Shown: piece by piece, positions 6,747-15,428 of the stretch
Layout: each line of letters starts with the position of its first letter
How positions within the stretch are numbered: the first letter of the stretch is position 1
NCBI RefSeq assembly: GCF_002934625.1
Contig: NZ_PTJD01000002.1
Coordinates: forward strand, 248,001 to 312,000
Length of the DNA: 64,000 bases
Reading direction: 5' to 3'
From: Kineococcus xinjiangensis
Lineage (GTDB): Bacteria > Actinomycetota > Actinomycetes > Actinomycetales > Kineococcaceae
The notes under the pieces: model-generated
Databases searched by the model: none
What the model was told of the DNA's origin: nothing
What the model saw: only the letters and a program-made list of their open reading frames with translations
Position numbers and translations under genes: made by a program

Positions 6747-9029
6747 ATGACCGATCTCGCCACCCGCCCCGGCCCCGCTGCCCCGCAGGCCCCGCCCCCA
6801 CCGCGCCCCGGCCCGCTCGGGCGCCTCGCCCGCCTCGCCCACCGCCGGCGCGGCACCGTCGTCCTCGCCTGGATCGCGGCCCTCGGCCTCGCACTCGGCC
6901 TCACCAGCGCCTTCGGAGGGCAGTTCACCGCCGACTACTCCGCACCCGGCTCCGACTCCAGCGCAGCCGCCGACCTGATCGAGGAGCGCTTCCCCGGGCT
7001 CGCCGGCACCGAGCTCGGCCTCGTCGTCCACGCCGACTCCGGGATCGCCTCCGTCCGCGACGACGTCGAGGCGCTGCTGCGCGAGGTGGGCGCCGCGCCG
7101 CACGTGGCGGGCGTCGAGGACCCCTTCGCCACCCCGGGCGCGATCTCCGCCGACGGCAGGACCCTGCTCGCCACCGTCCGCCTCGACGTCGACGTGCCCG
7201 ACGACATGCCGGTCGCCGACAGCCTCCACATCGTCGAGCTGACCCGGGCCGCCGAGGCACCGGGGATGCAGGTCGCCGTCGGCGGGGAGCCCGTCTACAA
7301 CGCCGAGCGCGGCGAGATCGGCTCCGAGGGCATCGGGCTGATCGCCGCCCTCGTCATCCTGCTGCTGATGTTCGGCTCGGTGGTGGCCGCCGGGCTCCCC
7401 CTCGTGGTCGCGGTCGCCGGACTGGCGGTGAGCAGCGCCCTCACCAGGGCCCTCATCGCCCTCGTCGACGCCCCCGACTGGTCGACCTCCCTCGCCACCA
7501 TGATCGGGATCGGGATCGGGATCGACTACGTCCTGCTGATGGTCACCCGGTTCCGGGAGTGGCGCGTCGCCGGGCTCGACCCGGAGGCCGCGACCGTCGC
7601 CACCCTCGACACCGCCGGCCGCTCCGTCCTCGTGGCCGGCACGACGGTCGTCGTCAGCATGCTCGGCCTGTTCGGGATGGGCCTGTCCTTCATGCGCGGC
7701 GCCGCGCTGGTGACGATCCTCGGCGTGGTCGTCGTCGTGACCGCGAGCCTCACCCTCTTCCCCGCGCTGCTCGGCTACCTCGGCCGCCACGTCGACCGGC
7801 TCCGGCTGCCGCTGCGCCGCTCCGCACCCGCTGCGGGGCACCGCGTCGAGGGCCGGCCCGGCCGGGGCTGGCAACGCTGGAGCGCACAGGTCCAGCGCCA
7901 CCGCGTGCTCGCCACCGTCGCCGGGGTGGGCATCCTGCTGGCCTTCGCCGCGCCCTTCCTCGGCGTGCGGTTCGGCTTCCCCGACGCCGGCAACGGCCAG
8001 GAGCACATGTCGACGCGCCAGGCCCACGACCTCGTCGCCGACGGCTTCGGCCCCGGCGCCAACGGGCCCCTGGTCCTGGCCGTGGACCTCGCCGGCGCCG
8101 ACGGCGAGGCCGCTCTGGCCGCGCTGGGCGGTGCGCTGCCCGACGTCCCCGGCATCGCCGCCGTGACCCCGCCGCGGGTCGACGCCACGGGGCGGGCCGC
8201 GCTGCTCACCGTCGTCCCGGAGACCGGCCCGCAGGAGGCCGCCACCGAGGACCTCGTGCACCGCCTCCGGGAGGACCTGCCGCAGACGCTGGCGGGCACG
8301 GGCGCCGAGGTCCACGTGGGCGGGGCCACCGCCGCCTCCCTCGACAGCACGGCGAACACGGCGAGCCGCCTGCCGCTGCTCATCGTCAGCGTGGTGGCCC
8401 TGTCGATGCTGCTGCTGCTCGTGGCGTTCCGCAGCGTGGCGGTGGCGGTCCAGGCGGCGGTGATGAACCTGCTGTCGGTGGCCGCCTCCTACGGGGTGGT
8501 CGCCCTCGTCCTCCAGGGCGGCTGGGCGGGCCGGCTCGTCGGCATCGACACCGAGACGCCGCTGCCGGCGTTCGTGCCCGTCCTGATGTTCGCGGTGCTG
8601 TTCGGCCTGTCCATGGACTACGAGGTGTTCCTCGTCAGCCGGATGCGCGAGGGCTGGGTCCGCACCGGGGACAGCGCCCTCGCGGTCACCGAGGGGCTGG
8701 CCGCGACCGCCCGGGTCATCACGGCGGCCGCCGCCATCATGATCGCGGTCTTCGCGGCCTTCGTGCCGAGCCCGGACATCGTCCTGAAGGTCATCGGCAT
8801 CGGCATGGCGGCGGCCATCCTGCTCGACGCCACCGTGGTGCGCCTGCTGCTCCTGCCGGCGGCGATGCACCTGCTCGGGCGCGCCACCTGGTGGATGCCC
8901 CGCACCCTGGAGCGGGTCCTGCCGGAACTGGCGGTGGAGGGCCGCCCCACCGACCACCTGCCGGCGCAGGGCGCGGCGGCCGTGCCCGCTCCGCCCGCCG
9001 CGGCCGCGCCGGTGCCCGCCCCCCGCTGA
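6747..9029 (+). CDS. MMPL-family (RND) membrane exporter
   Basis: This 760-residue protein has the twofold RND layout. Each half has one N-terminal helix, an extracytoplasmic domain (about residues 60-200 and 420-530) and a five-helix bundle. Conserved helix motifs include IGIGIDYVLLMVTRFRE in the first half and FGLSMDYEVFLVSRMREGW in the second, the Asp-Tyr pairs that relay protons in MmpL proteins. These export lipids, siderophores or drugs by proton antiport. ATG 6747 follows GAGGAA. It is paired with a divergent TetR repressor, which favours a detoxification role over envelope-lipid assembly, but the substrate is unknown. A hairpin terminator follows. Confidence 0.9.
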   Translation: MTDLATRPGPAAPQAPPPPRPGPLGRLARLAHRRRGTVVLAWIAALGLALGLTSAFGGQFTADYSAPGSDSSAAADLIEERFPGLAGTELGLVVHADSGIASVRDDVEALLREVGAAPHVAGVEDPFATPGAISADGRTLLATVRLDVDVPDDMPVADSLHIVELTRAAEAPGMQVAVGGEPVYNAERGEIGSEGIGLIAALVILLLMFGSVVAAGLPLVVAVAGLAVSSALTRALIALVDAPDWSTSLATMIGIGIGIDYVLLMVTRFREWRVAGLDPEAATVATLDTAGRSVLVAGTTVVVSMLGLFGMGLSFMRGAALVTILGVVVVVTASLTLFPALLGYLGRHVDRLRLPLRRSAPAAGHRVEGRPGRGWQRWSAQVQRHRVLATVAGVGILLAFAAPFLGVRFGFPDAGNGQEHMSTRQAHDLVADGFGPGANGPLVLAVDLAGADGEAALAALGGALPDVPGIAAVTPPRVDATGRAALLTVVPETGPQEAATEDLVHRLREDLPQTLAGTGAEVHVGGATAASLDSTANTASRLPLLIVSVVALSMLLLLVAFRSVAVAVQAAVMNLLSVAASYGVVALVLQGGWAGRLVGIDTETPLPAFVPVLMFAVLFGLSMDYEVFLVSRMREGWVRTGDSALAVTEGLAATARVITAAAAIMIAVFAAFVPSPDIVLKVIGIGMAAAILLDATVVRLLLLPAAMHLLGRATWWMPRTLERVLPELAVEGRPTDHLPAQGAAAVPAPPAAAAPVPAPR

Positions 9030-9046
9030 CCCGCGCCCACCGCACC

Positions 9047-9086
9047 GGCGGTGCCGGAACCGGTCCCCACCGGCTCCGGCACCGCC
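9047..9086 (+). terminator. terminator after MMPL gene
   Basis: Two 18-base arms (9047-9064 and 9069-9086) pair with one mismatch around a CCCC loop, 18 bases after the stop. No T-run follows, as is usual in this kind of genome. The remaining 217 bases before the next gene show nothing convincing. Confidence 0.6.
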
Positions 9087-9303
9087 ACGCCCCGGCAGGA
9101 ACCGCGTCACCACCGCCGCGGAGGCCTCGCGCGAGAAGCCCCTGCCCGCCTGAGCAGCCCGGTGCCCGCGACCACCCCCGAGGCGCCGCCACATGGTTGA
9201 AAGCCGCATGATGTTCCTCGGGCGGCGTGCCCGCCGCGCCGATGCCGGAGGGGACGGGACCGCGCAGGGCGGTGCCGGCGAGCGGTGCGGGGAGGAGCGG
9301 GAC

Positions 9304-10545
9304 GTGCGGACCTGGTGGACGTGGCTGCTCGACGTGCAGCACCCCGACCTCGACGTCCGCCGCCGCGGACGGATCCTCGTGCTCCTGTGCGCGGCGACCG
9401 TGGCGGTGCTGCCCGCCATCGCACTCACCCTCGCCCTCACCGTGGAGCAGTGGCGCCTGGCGTGGTGCATCCTCGCCGTGCTGGGCGCGACCTATGCCGG
9501 CGCGCTCGCCGCCGCCCGGCGCGGCCGGCTGGCGGTGGCCGTCTGCATCCTGCTCGTGATGTTCCTGCTGGCCGTCCTCGCCGGGGCGCTCGCGCAGGGC
9601 GAGGCGGCCACCCACCCCCTGTTCATGCCGATGTTCGTGCTCATCGGCGGCCTCGTCCTGCGCCGCCGCGCCCTGCTGCCGGTGCTGGCCGGCGCGGCCG
9701 TGGCCACGTGGACGCTGCCGCTGGCCGTCGGCGGGCGCACCGACGGGGTCGACTACCAGGAGCTGGTCACGTTCAGCAGCATCGTCGCCGGCTACGCCGC
9801 CCTCATCGCGCTCGTCAACAACTCCGTGATGGCCCGGGCCTTCGCGGAGGCCGACGGGGAGCGGCGTCGGGCGGAGGAGCTGGCCGCGGCGCTGCAGGAG
9901 GCCAACACCGACCTGGAAGCACGCGTGGAGGAGCGCACCACCGCCCTGAGCGCCGCCCTGCAACGCTACGAAGCCCTCGCCGAGCAACTCGCGGAACTGT
10001 CCACCCAGGACCACCTCACCGGCCTGCACAACCGCCGCCGCCTCGACTCCGAGATCGACCGCCTCCACCGCGAGCACCACGACACCACCCACGACACCAC
10101 CCACGACGACGACAGCGAGGTCTGCCTGGCCGTGGCCGACCTCGACGACTTCAAACGCATCAACGACACCCACGGCCACCACGTCGGCGACACCGTCCTG
10201 CGACGCGTCGCCGAGATCCTGCGCCGCCACGCCACCCCCACCGATATCCCCGCCCGCATGGGCGGGGAGGAGTTCGTCCTCCTCATGCCCGCCACCACCA
10301 CCACCGAGGCCCGCACCCGCTGCGAACACATCCGCCGCGACGTCGCCGCCCTCGACTTCGACGACACCGTCCCCGGCCTGCGCGTCACCCTCAGCATCGG
10401 CCTGGCCACCACCACCACCGCCGCCACCGCCACCTGGCAGCAGCGCGACGACCTCCTCCACCACGCCGACGCCCTCCTCTACGACGCCAAGCGCGCCGGC
10501 AAGAACCGCGTCACCACCGCCCACCTGCACACCGTCGCCGGCTGA
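9304..10545 (+). CDS. membrane-bound diguanylate cyclase (GGDEF) with coiled coil
   Basis: This 413-residue protein starts at GTG 9304, behind GGAGGAG at 9291-9297; longer in-frame starts have no such site. About six helices (residues 20-180) are followed by a coiled coil (about 190-245, rich in EELAAALQEA-type heptads) and a GGDEF domain with ARMGGEEF. DLDDFKRINDTHGHH gives the substrate and metal site. The usual RxxD inhibition site is not intact (TPTD). A His/Asp/Thr insertion (HHDTTHDTTHDDD) encoded by a short tandem repeat lies just before the first catalytic strand. From about 9960 onward nearly every codon ends in C, more extreme than the first half. Confidence 0.88.
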   Translation: MRTWWTWLLDVQHPDLDVRRRGRILVLLCAATVAVLPAIALTLALTVEQWRLAWCILAVLGATYAGALAAARRGRLAVAVCILLVMFLLAVLAGALAQGEAATHPLFMPMFVLIGGLVLRRRALLPVLAGAAVATWTLPLAVGGRTDGVDYQELVTFSSIVAGYAALIALVNNSVMARAFAEADGERRRAEELAAALQEANTDLEARVEERTTALSAALQRYEALAEQLAELSTQDHLTGLHNRRRLDSEIDRLHREHHDTTHDTTHDDDSEVCLAVADLDDFKRINDTHGHHVGDTVLRRVAEILRRHATPTDIPARMGGEEFVLLMPATTTTEARTRCEHIRRDVAALDFDDTVPGLRVTLSIGLATTTTAATATWQQRDDLLHHADALLYDAKRAGKNRVTTAHLHTVAG

Positions 10546-10572
10546 GCCGGCCGCACCCGGCCGGGTCGGGGG

Positions 10573-12555
10573 TCAGCCGGAGCGGGGCAGGTCGCCCCGG
10601 GCAGCGCCCTCACGCACCACCGCGGGCGCCGGGGGGACCTCCTCGAGCTGCCGCACGGCGAGGTCGACGCAGCGCCGCAGCAGCTCCCCGCCGTCCGGGA
10701 ACCGCGCAGGGAGCAGGCCGCGGCGCGCGCACAGCAGGTCCGCCTCCAGGACCGCCTCCGCGAAGTCGTCGAGCGCGGCCCGCATCCCGGTCGCCAGCTC
10801 CAGCGTCGCGGTGAAGGCGGGCTCGCCGTCGGCGACCGCGGCCGCGGCCTGCGCCCGCACCGCCGCGCGGGGAGCGGCCAGCTCCCCGGCCAGCGCCACC
10901 ACCCGGCGGGCCAGCTCCACCTCCACCGCCGGGAGGCGCTCCCCGTCCGGGCAGGCCAGCCGGGACATCTGGGCGAGCACGTCCTCCGCGTGCAGCCAGG
11001 CGCCGACGACCTGCTCCGTGGGCAGGTCCGGCAGGTACACCCACCGCCACGGGGAGCGGGCCGGGACGGCGGCCGAGGGCACCCGCACCCCGTCACCCCA
11101 CAGCTGCAGCAGCTCCGCCTCGGACAGCTCCGGCTGGGCGGGCGGCGGGCAGGTCAGCTCGAACCACACCACCTTGCCCCCGGTCCCGGCGGGCGCGGTG
11201 CCCCACCGGTGCGCCAGCCGCTGCACGAGCGCCAGCCCGCGCCCGGCACGACCCGGTTCCGGCGATCCGGGTCCGGGCAGCACGCTGGAGGTGTCGTGGA
11301 CCTCCACCCGCACCCGTCCGGGCGCGATCTCGATCCGCACCGTCGGGGCGCTGTCGGTGTGCAGCACCACGTTGGTGACGAGCTCGGCGGTCAGCAGCTC
11401 CGCGTCCTCGGCCAGCTCCGCCAGCCCGCCGCCCCGCAGGACCTCGCCGACGAGGGTGCGCGCCTGCACCGCCGCCCGGCCCTCCCGCGGCAGGGTGATG
11501 CCGCCGGGGACCCCCACGACGGCCGGCCGGAGCGCCGGGCGCTCCAGGCCCAGGACCACGAGGTCGTCGCGCAGGTCCGGGCTGAAGGCGCCGAGGGCGT
11601 CGAGGATGCGGTCGACGCCCTCGGCGAGGCTGCCGCCGGCGAGGGAGCGGACGTGCTGCTCCAGGGGGAAGAAGCCGCCGTCCGCCCCGCGCGCCTCGAT
11701 CAGACCGTCGCTGAAGAACATCAGCCGCGACCCCGGCGGGAGGTGGTGCTCCTCGACCTCCGGGTCGGGCGACAGGCCCAGCGGCGGGCTCGGCCGGGTG
11801 GCGGCGAGCTCGGCGCACGTGCCGTCGGGTGCGACGAGGAGGGGCGGCACGTGCCCGCAGTTGGCGATCCGCAGCGTCCCGCCCGCCGTCAGCTCGGCGA
11901 CGACGGCGGTGACGAAGTCCTCGGGTCCGAGGACGCGGGCGGCGCTGCGGTCCGTGCGGGCGACGACGTCGAGGAGGGAGGTGCCGGGGTCCTCCGCCGC
12001 CTCCCGGAAGGCCGCGACGGTGCGCGCGGCGGTGCGGACGGCCTCCAGGCCCTTGCCGCGCACGTCGCCGACCACGAGCCGGACCCCGCCGCCCCACTCC
12101 ACGACCTCGTAGAGGTCCCCGCCGACGCGCGCCTCGGCGGCGGCCGAGCGGTAACGCGCCACGGCGGGGAAGCCCCCGACCTCCCGGGGCAGCTCCCGCA
12201 GGATCGCGCCCTGGGCGGCGCGGGCGACCGCCGCGAGGTCGCGCAGGCGGCCCTCCCGGCGCTCGCGCACGACGCTGTTGACGACGGCGAAGGCCAGCAC
12301 GGGCAGCAGCGACGCCACCCGCACGAGGTCCAGGGCCGGGCTGAAGGTGGCGTCACCGAGGGCCATGGTCAGCGCGACCGCGAGGGCGTAGGCGCCGAGG
12401 AGGGCGGTGCGCCGCCACCCGAGGAACATGCTCGCGATCAGCGGCGAGAGGGCGAAGACGGACAGCGACAGGAACCGGGTGTCGGCGAGTCCCTGCGCAC
12501 CGGCGGCCAGCAGCGGCAGGGCGAGCAGGGCGGTCACCCAGTACCGGGGGCGCAC
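10573..12555 (-). CDS. SpoIIE-type PP2C phosphatase fused to anti-sigma-factor-type ATPase
   Basis: The protein has 660 residues in four parts. Residues 1-105 are a membrane domain of four or five helices. Residues 115-340 are a SpoIIE/RsbU PP2C serine phosphatase, with AEARVGGDLYEVV and VVGDVRGKG as metal-binding motifs and FFSDGLIEARG. Residues 355-475 are a HATPase_c domain like RsbW/SpoIIAB (ELVTNVVLHTDS, GRGLALVQRLAHRWG). Residues 480-650 are helical and not recognised. Such fusions control anti-sigma antagonists in actinobacteria, here as both phosphatase and kinase in one chain. The start is GTG at 12555, directly after GAGGAG, or GTG 12537; the first is very close to the ribosome site. 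No antagonist (STAS) gene is adjacent. Confidence 0.85.
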   Translation of the reverse strand: MRPRYWVTALLALPLLAAGAQGLADTRFLSLSVFALSPLIASMFLGWRRTALLGAYALAVALTMALGDATFSPALDLVRVASLLPVLAFAVVNSVVRERREGRLRDLAAVARAAQGAILRELPREVGGFPAVARYRSAAAEARVGGDLYEVVEWGGGVRLVVGDVRGKGLEAVRTAARTVAAFREAAEDPGTSLLDVVARTDRSAARVLGPEDFVTAVVAELTAGGTLRIANCGHVPPLLVAPDGTCAELAATRPSPPLGLSPDPEVEEHHLPPGSRLMFFSDGLIEARGADGGFFPLEQHVRSLAGGSLAEGVDRILDALGAFSPDLRDDLVVLGLERPALRPAVVGVPGGITLPREGRAAVQARTLVGEVLRGGGLAELAEDAELLTAELVTNVVLHTDSAPTVRIEIAPGRVRVEVHDTSSVLPGPGSPEPGRAGRGLALVQRLAHRWGTAPAGTGGKVVWFELTCPPPAQPELSEAELLQLWGDGVRVPSAAVPARSPWRWVYLPDLPTEQVVGAWLHAEDVLAQMSRLACPDGERLPAVEVELARRVVALAGELAAPRAAVRAQAAAAVADGEPAFTATLELATGMRAALDDFAEAVLEADLLCARRGLLPARFPDGGELLRRCVDLAVRQLEEVPPAPAVVREGAARGDLPRSG

Positions 12556-12629
12556 CTCCTCAACGTAGCGCCGACGCAGCGGGAAGGCGTGGCGTCGGTG
12601 GGAGCCGGGCCCGGCCTGCTGACGCCGGG

Positions 12630-13349
12630 TCAGCCGGAGGGCGGGAGGTCCGCCGCCAGGGACACCAGCAGCGCCTCGAGGAGCCGGTCGAGCTGGGCGG
12701 CGCCGTCGTAGGCGCTCATCGCGCTCGCCAGGCTGCGCATCCGGGGGAACTCCCCCAGCGGCAGGCGGTGCAGCCCCAGGCGCAGCAGGTCGTCGCGCTC
12801 CTCCGGGTAGGCCACCACCCCCTGGAGCTCGTCGAGGACGTGGCCGTGCAGCAGCCCGAAGAAGGAGCGGCAGGCCGCCACCGCGGCGGCATCGTCCAGC
12901 CCCGCCCGGTTCGCGAGCTGCAGGAACGCCTCCAGGGGCCGCAGCATCCCGAGGGGGCGCAGGCCGAGGGGGGTGGACAGGGAGCGGGCCAGCAGCAGCG
13001 GCACGGCGTTCGGGTGCTCCAGCGCCAGGCCGCGGAACCGGTGCGCCACGCGCCGCAGCTCGTCCTGCCAGGCGGGGGCGTCGGCATCGAGCACGACCTG
13101 CTCCAGCAGCAGCTCCACCACGCCGTCGAGCAGGTCGCCCTTGTTCTCCGCGTGCCGGTAGAGGGCCATGGCGCTACGGTCCAGGGCCTGCGCGAGCCTT
13201 CGGAGGGACAGGGCTTCCACGCCCTCGACGTCGATGAGCTCGAGCGCCGTGACCATGACGTCTCGACGGGTGAGAGGAGGGCGGCGGGTGCGCCCAGCGT
13301 TCCGGCGTCCGGGGTCGCCGTTGGCCGGGGATCGCTCCGCTGCTGCCAC
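12630..13349 (-). CDS. TetR-family regulator, divergent from desaturase
   Basis: This 239-residue protein has an N-terminal TetR helix-turn-helix (LSLRRLAQALDRSAMALYRH, about residues 50-70) and a TetR_C_1-type C-terminal domain. The GTG at 13349 sits five bases after GAGGAG and is preferred. An ATG at 13403 would add 18 residues and run into the TGTAC boxes. It is transcribed away from the desaturase gene, with three TGTAC half-sites in between. By analogy with regulators such as DesT it may sense acyl-CoA or membrane state (inference). Confidence 0.85.
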   Translation of the reverse strand: MAAAERSPANGDPGRRNAGRTRRPPLTRRDVMVTALELIDVEGVEALSLRRLAQALDRSAMALYRHAENKGDLLDGVVELLLEQVVLDADAPAWQDELRRVAHRFRGLALEHPNAVPLLLARSLSTPLGLRPLGMLRPLEAFLQLANRAGLDDAAAVAACRSFFGLLHGHVLDELQGVVAYPEERDDLLRLGLHRLPLGEFPRMRSLASAMSAYDGAAQLDRLLEALLVSLAADLPPSG

Positions 13350-13401
13350 GGGGGCTCCTCGGCGTCTGCACGCGGGAACCGGGTGCTCCCGACGTGCGTT
13401 C

Positions 13402-13434
13402 ATGTACAGCGTACACATACAGTGCAGATGTACG
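13402..13434. promoter_or_regulatory. TGTAC-box cluster between TetR and desaturase genes
   Basis: TGTAC at 13403-13407 and GTACA at 13411-13415 form an inverted repeat around AGC, and another TGTAC lies at 13429-13433. The stretch is AT-rich compared with its surroundings and contains the likely overlapping promoters of the TetR and desaturase genes. It is the best candidate operator for the TetR protein. Confidence 0.6.
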
Positions 13435-13541
13435 GCGTTACGACGATGTCCCTCGGAGCACCCAACGGAGCTGCCGCAGGACCTCGGGGTCGCTCCGCCT
13501 GCGAGCACGCACGCCGCCCCGCCCGTCCCGAGGAGGACAGC

Positions 13542-14669
13542 ATGACCGCACCCACCGCCTCGCACCCGCCCGCAGGGCCGCCGGCCGACGAGCCCGCGGG
13601 CCGGGCCAAGGCGCAACGGCGCAGCACCCCCTACGCGCAGTTGACCGCGCAGGTGCAGGAGGCCGGGCTCATGCAGCGGCGGCGGGGCCACTACTGGGTC
13701 CGCATCGCCGCCACGACCGCCGTCCTGGCCGCCAACGTCGCCGGCATCGTGCTCCTCGCCGACTCCTGGCTGGTGCTGCTGCTCGGCATCCCGCTGGCGC
13801 TGATCATGACGCAGTTCGCGTTCCTCGGGCACGACGCCGCCCACCGCCAGATCTTCGCCCGCCACAGCAGCAACGAGTGGGCCGCCCGGATCTTCGCGGC
13901 CCTCGTCGTCGGCCTCAGCTACGGCTGGTGGATGGGCAAGCACAACCGCCACCACCAGGCGCCCAACCAGCGCGGCATCGACGGCGACATCGAGTCCGAC
14001 GTCGTCGCGTTCTACGACGAGGCCGCGGAGAGCCGCCGCGGGCTGCTGGCCTGGTTCACCCGCCGCCAGGGCTGGTTCTTCATCCCCCTGCTGCTGGGGG
14101 AGGGCCTGAACCTCCACTACGAGAGCACCCGGATCCTGCTCGACCGCGGCAGCATCTCCAAGCGCCGCTGGGTGGACGCCTCCCTCATCGTGGTGCACTG
14201 GACGGTCTACCTCACCCTGCTGCTGACCCTGCTCGGCCCGGGTCGCGGCGCTGCCTTCTTCGGCGTCCACATGGCGATGTTCGGCCTCTCCATGGGCGGC
14301 ACCTTCGCGCCCAACCACACCGGCCTGCCGGTCGTGCCGCGCACCGAGAAGGTCGACTTCATCCGCCGCCAGGTGCTGATGTCGCGCAACATCCGCGGCG
14401 GCTGGTTCGTCAACCTCTTCATGGGCGGGCTGAACCACCAGATCGAGCACCACCTCTTCCCGAGCATGCCCCGGCCCAACCTGCGCCGCGCGCGCCCCTA
14501 CGTGAAGGCGTTCTGCGCCGAGCACGGCATCAAGTACACCGAGACCACCTTCCTCGGCGCCTACCGCGACATCATCCGTTACCTCAACGAGGTCGGCCTG
14601 AAGGCGCGCAACCCCTTCCGCTGCCCGCTGGCCGCCCAGCTGCGCGGCGGCGGCGGCCTGCCCTCCTGA
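13542..14669 (+). CDS. membrane fatty-acid desaturase (acyl-lipid/acyl-CoA type)
   Basis: This 375-residue protein starts at ATG 13542, behind AGGAGGA. It has two pairs of membrane helices (about residues 55-100 and 205-250). All three histidine boxes of the di-iron desaturases are present: HDAAH near residue 97, HNRHH near 133 and QIEHH near 302. It would insert a double bond into acyl chains using oxygen and a ferredoxin or cytochrome electron donor. The order and spacing of the boxes, with Gln in the third, match the DesA3/delta-6-like group in actinobacteria. There is no fused cytochrome b5 domain, so a separate electron donor is needed. Regulated by the divergent TetR gene (inference). 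Confidence 0.9.
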   Translation: MTAPTASHPPAGPPADEPAGRAKAQRRSTPYAQLTAQVQEAGLMQRRRGHYWVRIAATTAVLAANVAGIVLLADSWLVLLLGIPLALIMTQFAFLGHDAAHRQIFARHSSNEWAARIFAALVVGLSYGWWMGKHNRHHQAPNQRGIDGDIESDVVAFYDEAAESRRGLLAWFTRRQGWFFIPLLLGEGLNLHYESTRILLDRGSISKRRWVDASLIVVHWTVYLTLLLTLLGPGRGAAFFGVHMAMFGLSMGGTFAPNHTGLPVVPRTEKVDFIRRQVLMSRNIRGGWFVNLFMGGLNHQIEHHLFPSMPRPNLRRARPYVKAFCAEHGIKYTETTFLGAYRDIIRYLNEVGLKARNPFRCPLAAQLRGGGGLPS

Positions 14670-14688
14670 GGCACCCGCCCCGAGCACG

Positions 14689-14733
14689 CGCGCGAGGAGC
14701 CCCCACCCGGACCGGGTGGGGGCTCCTCGCGCG
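14689..14733. terminator. bidirectional terminator between desaturase and response regulator genes
   Basis: Perfectly complementary 22-base arms (14689-14710 and 14712-14733) are separated by a single A. The genes converge here, 19 bases after one stop and 11 before the other, so the hairpin can serve both strands. Confidence 0.8.
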
Positions 14734-14743
14734 TCCGGCCGGC

Positions 14744-15418
14744 TCAGCCCTCCGCGAGCATCCCCAGCGCCGCCTCACGGCTCGGCGCCTTCAGCTTCTT
14801 CACCACGTTCGAGACGTGGACGCGGACCGTGGCGGTGGAGATGAACAGCTGCTCGGCGACGTCCTCGGTGCTCAGCCCCTCCTGCAGCAGGCCCATGATC
14901 TCCCACTCGCGGCTGGTCAGCTGGGCACCGCGACGGCGCCTGCCCAGCAGCCCCGCCCGCGGCTGGTTGCGGAACTCGTCGAGGACCCGGGCGACCAGCC
15001 CCCGGGGCAGGGCCGCCTCCCCGGCGAGGACGCCCCGCAGCGCCGGCCCGAGCCGGTCGGGGTCCATGTCCTTCAGGAGGAAGCCCTGCACGCCCGCACG
15101 CAGGGCGTCGAACAGGTCTGCCTCGTCGCGGGAGTACGTCAGCATCACCACGACCGTCTCCGGCAGGGTGCGCACGATCTGCCCGGCCGCCGCGACGCCA
15201 CCGCCGGGCATGTGGACGTCGAGGACGCACGCGTCGGGGTGGTGCTCCGCGGCCAGCGCCAGCGCCTCCCGCGCGCTGGCCCCCTCCCCCACGACCTGGA
15301 AGCCGTCCGCCTCCAGCGCCGAGCGGATGCCGATGCGCGTGTGCGCGTGGTCGTCCGCGATCACCACGCGCAGCCCCGTGCCCGGCGGGCCACCGCCGTC
15401 CACCCCACCACCGCTCAC
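14744..15418 (-). CDS. NarL/LuxR-type response regulator
   Basis: This 224-residue protein has an N-terminal receiver domain. Acidic residues are in VVIADDH, the phospho-acceptor Asp is in ACVLDVHMPG near residue 67, and the Lys is in GFLLKDMD. A C-terminal LuxR helix-turn-helix (STEDVAEQLFISTATVRVHV, about residues 180-200) follows. The histidine kinase gene lies just upstream and ends 10 bases before the GTG start, so the two form an operon. The target genes are unknown. Confidence 0.88.
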   Translation of the reverse strand: MSGGGVDGGGPPGTGLRVVIADDHAHTRIGIRSALEADGFQVVGEGASAREALALAAEHHPDACVLDVHMPGGGVAAAGQIVRTLPETVVVMLTYSRDEADLFDALRAGVQGFLLKDMDPDRLGPALRGVLAGEAALPRGLVARVLDEFRNQPRAGLLGRRRRGAQLTSREWEIMGLLQEGLSTEDVAEQLFISTATVRVHVSNVVKKLKAPSREAALGMLAEG

Positions 15419-15428
15419 CGGGTCCCCC

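Noticed and set aside
9217-9243. CTCG-N17-GCCGAT before the second diguanylate cyclase as FliA promoter
   Set aside because: The first box lacks A or T in the fourth position and the spacing is one base too long.
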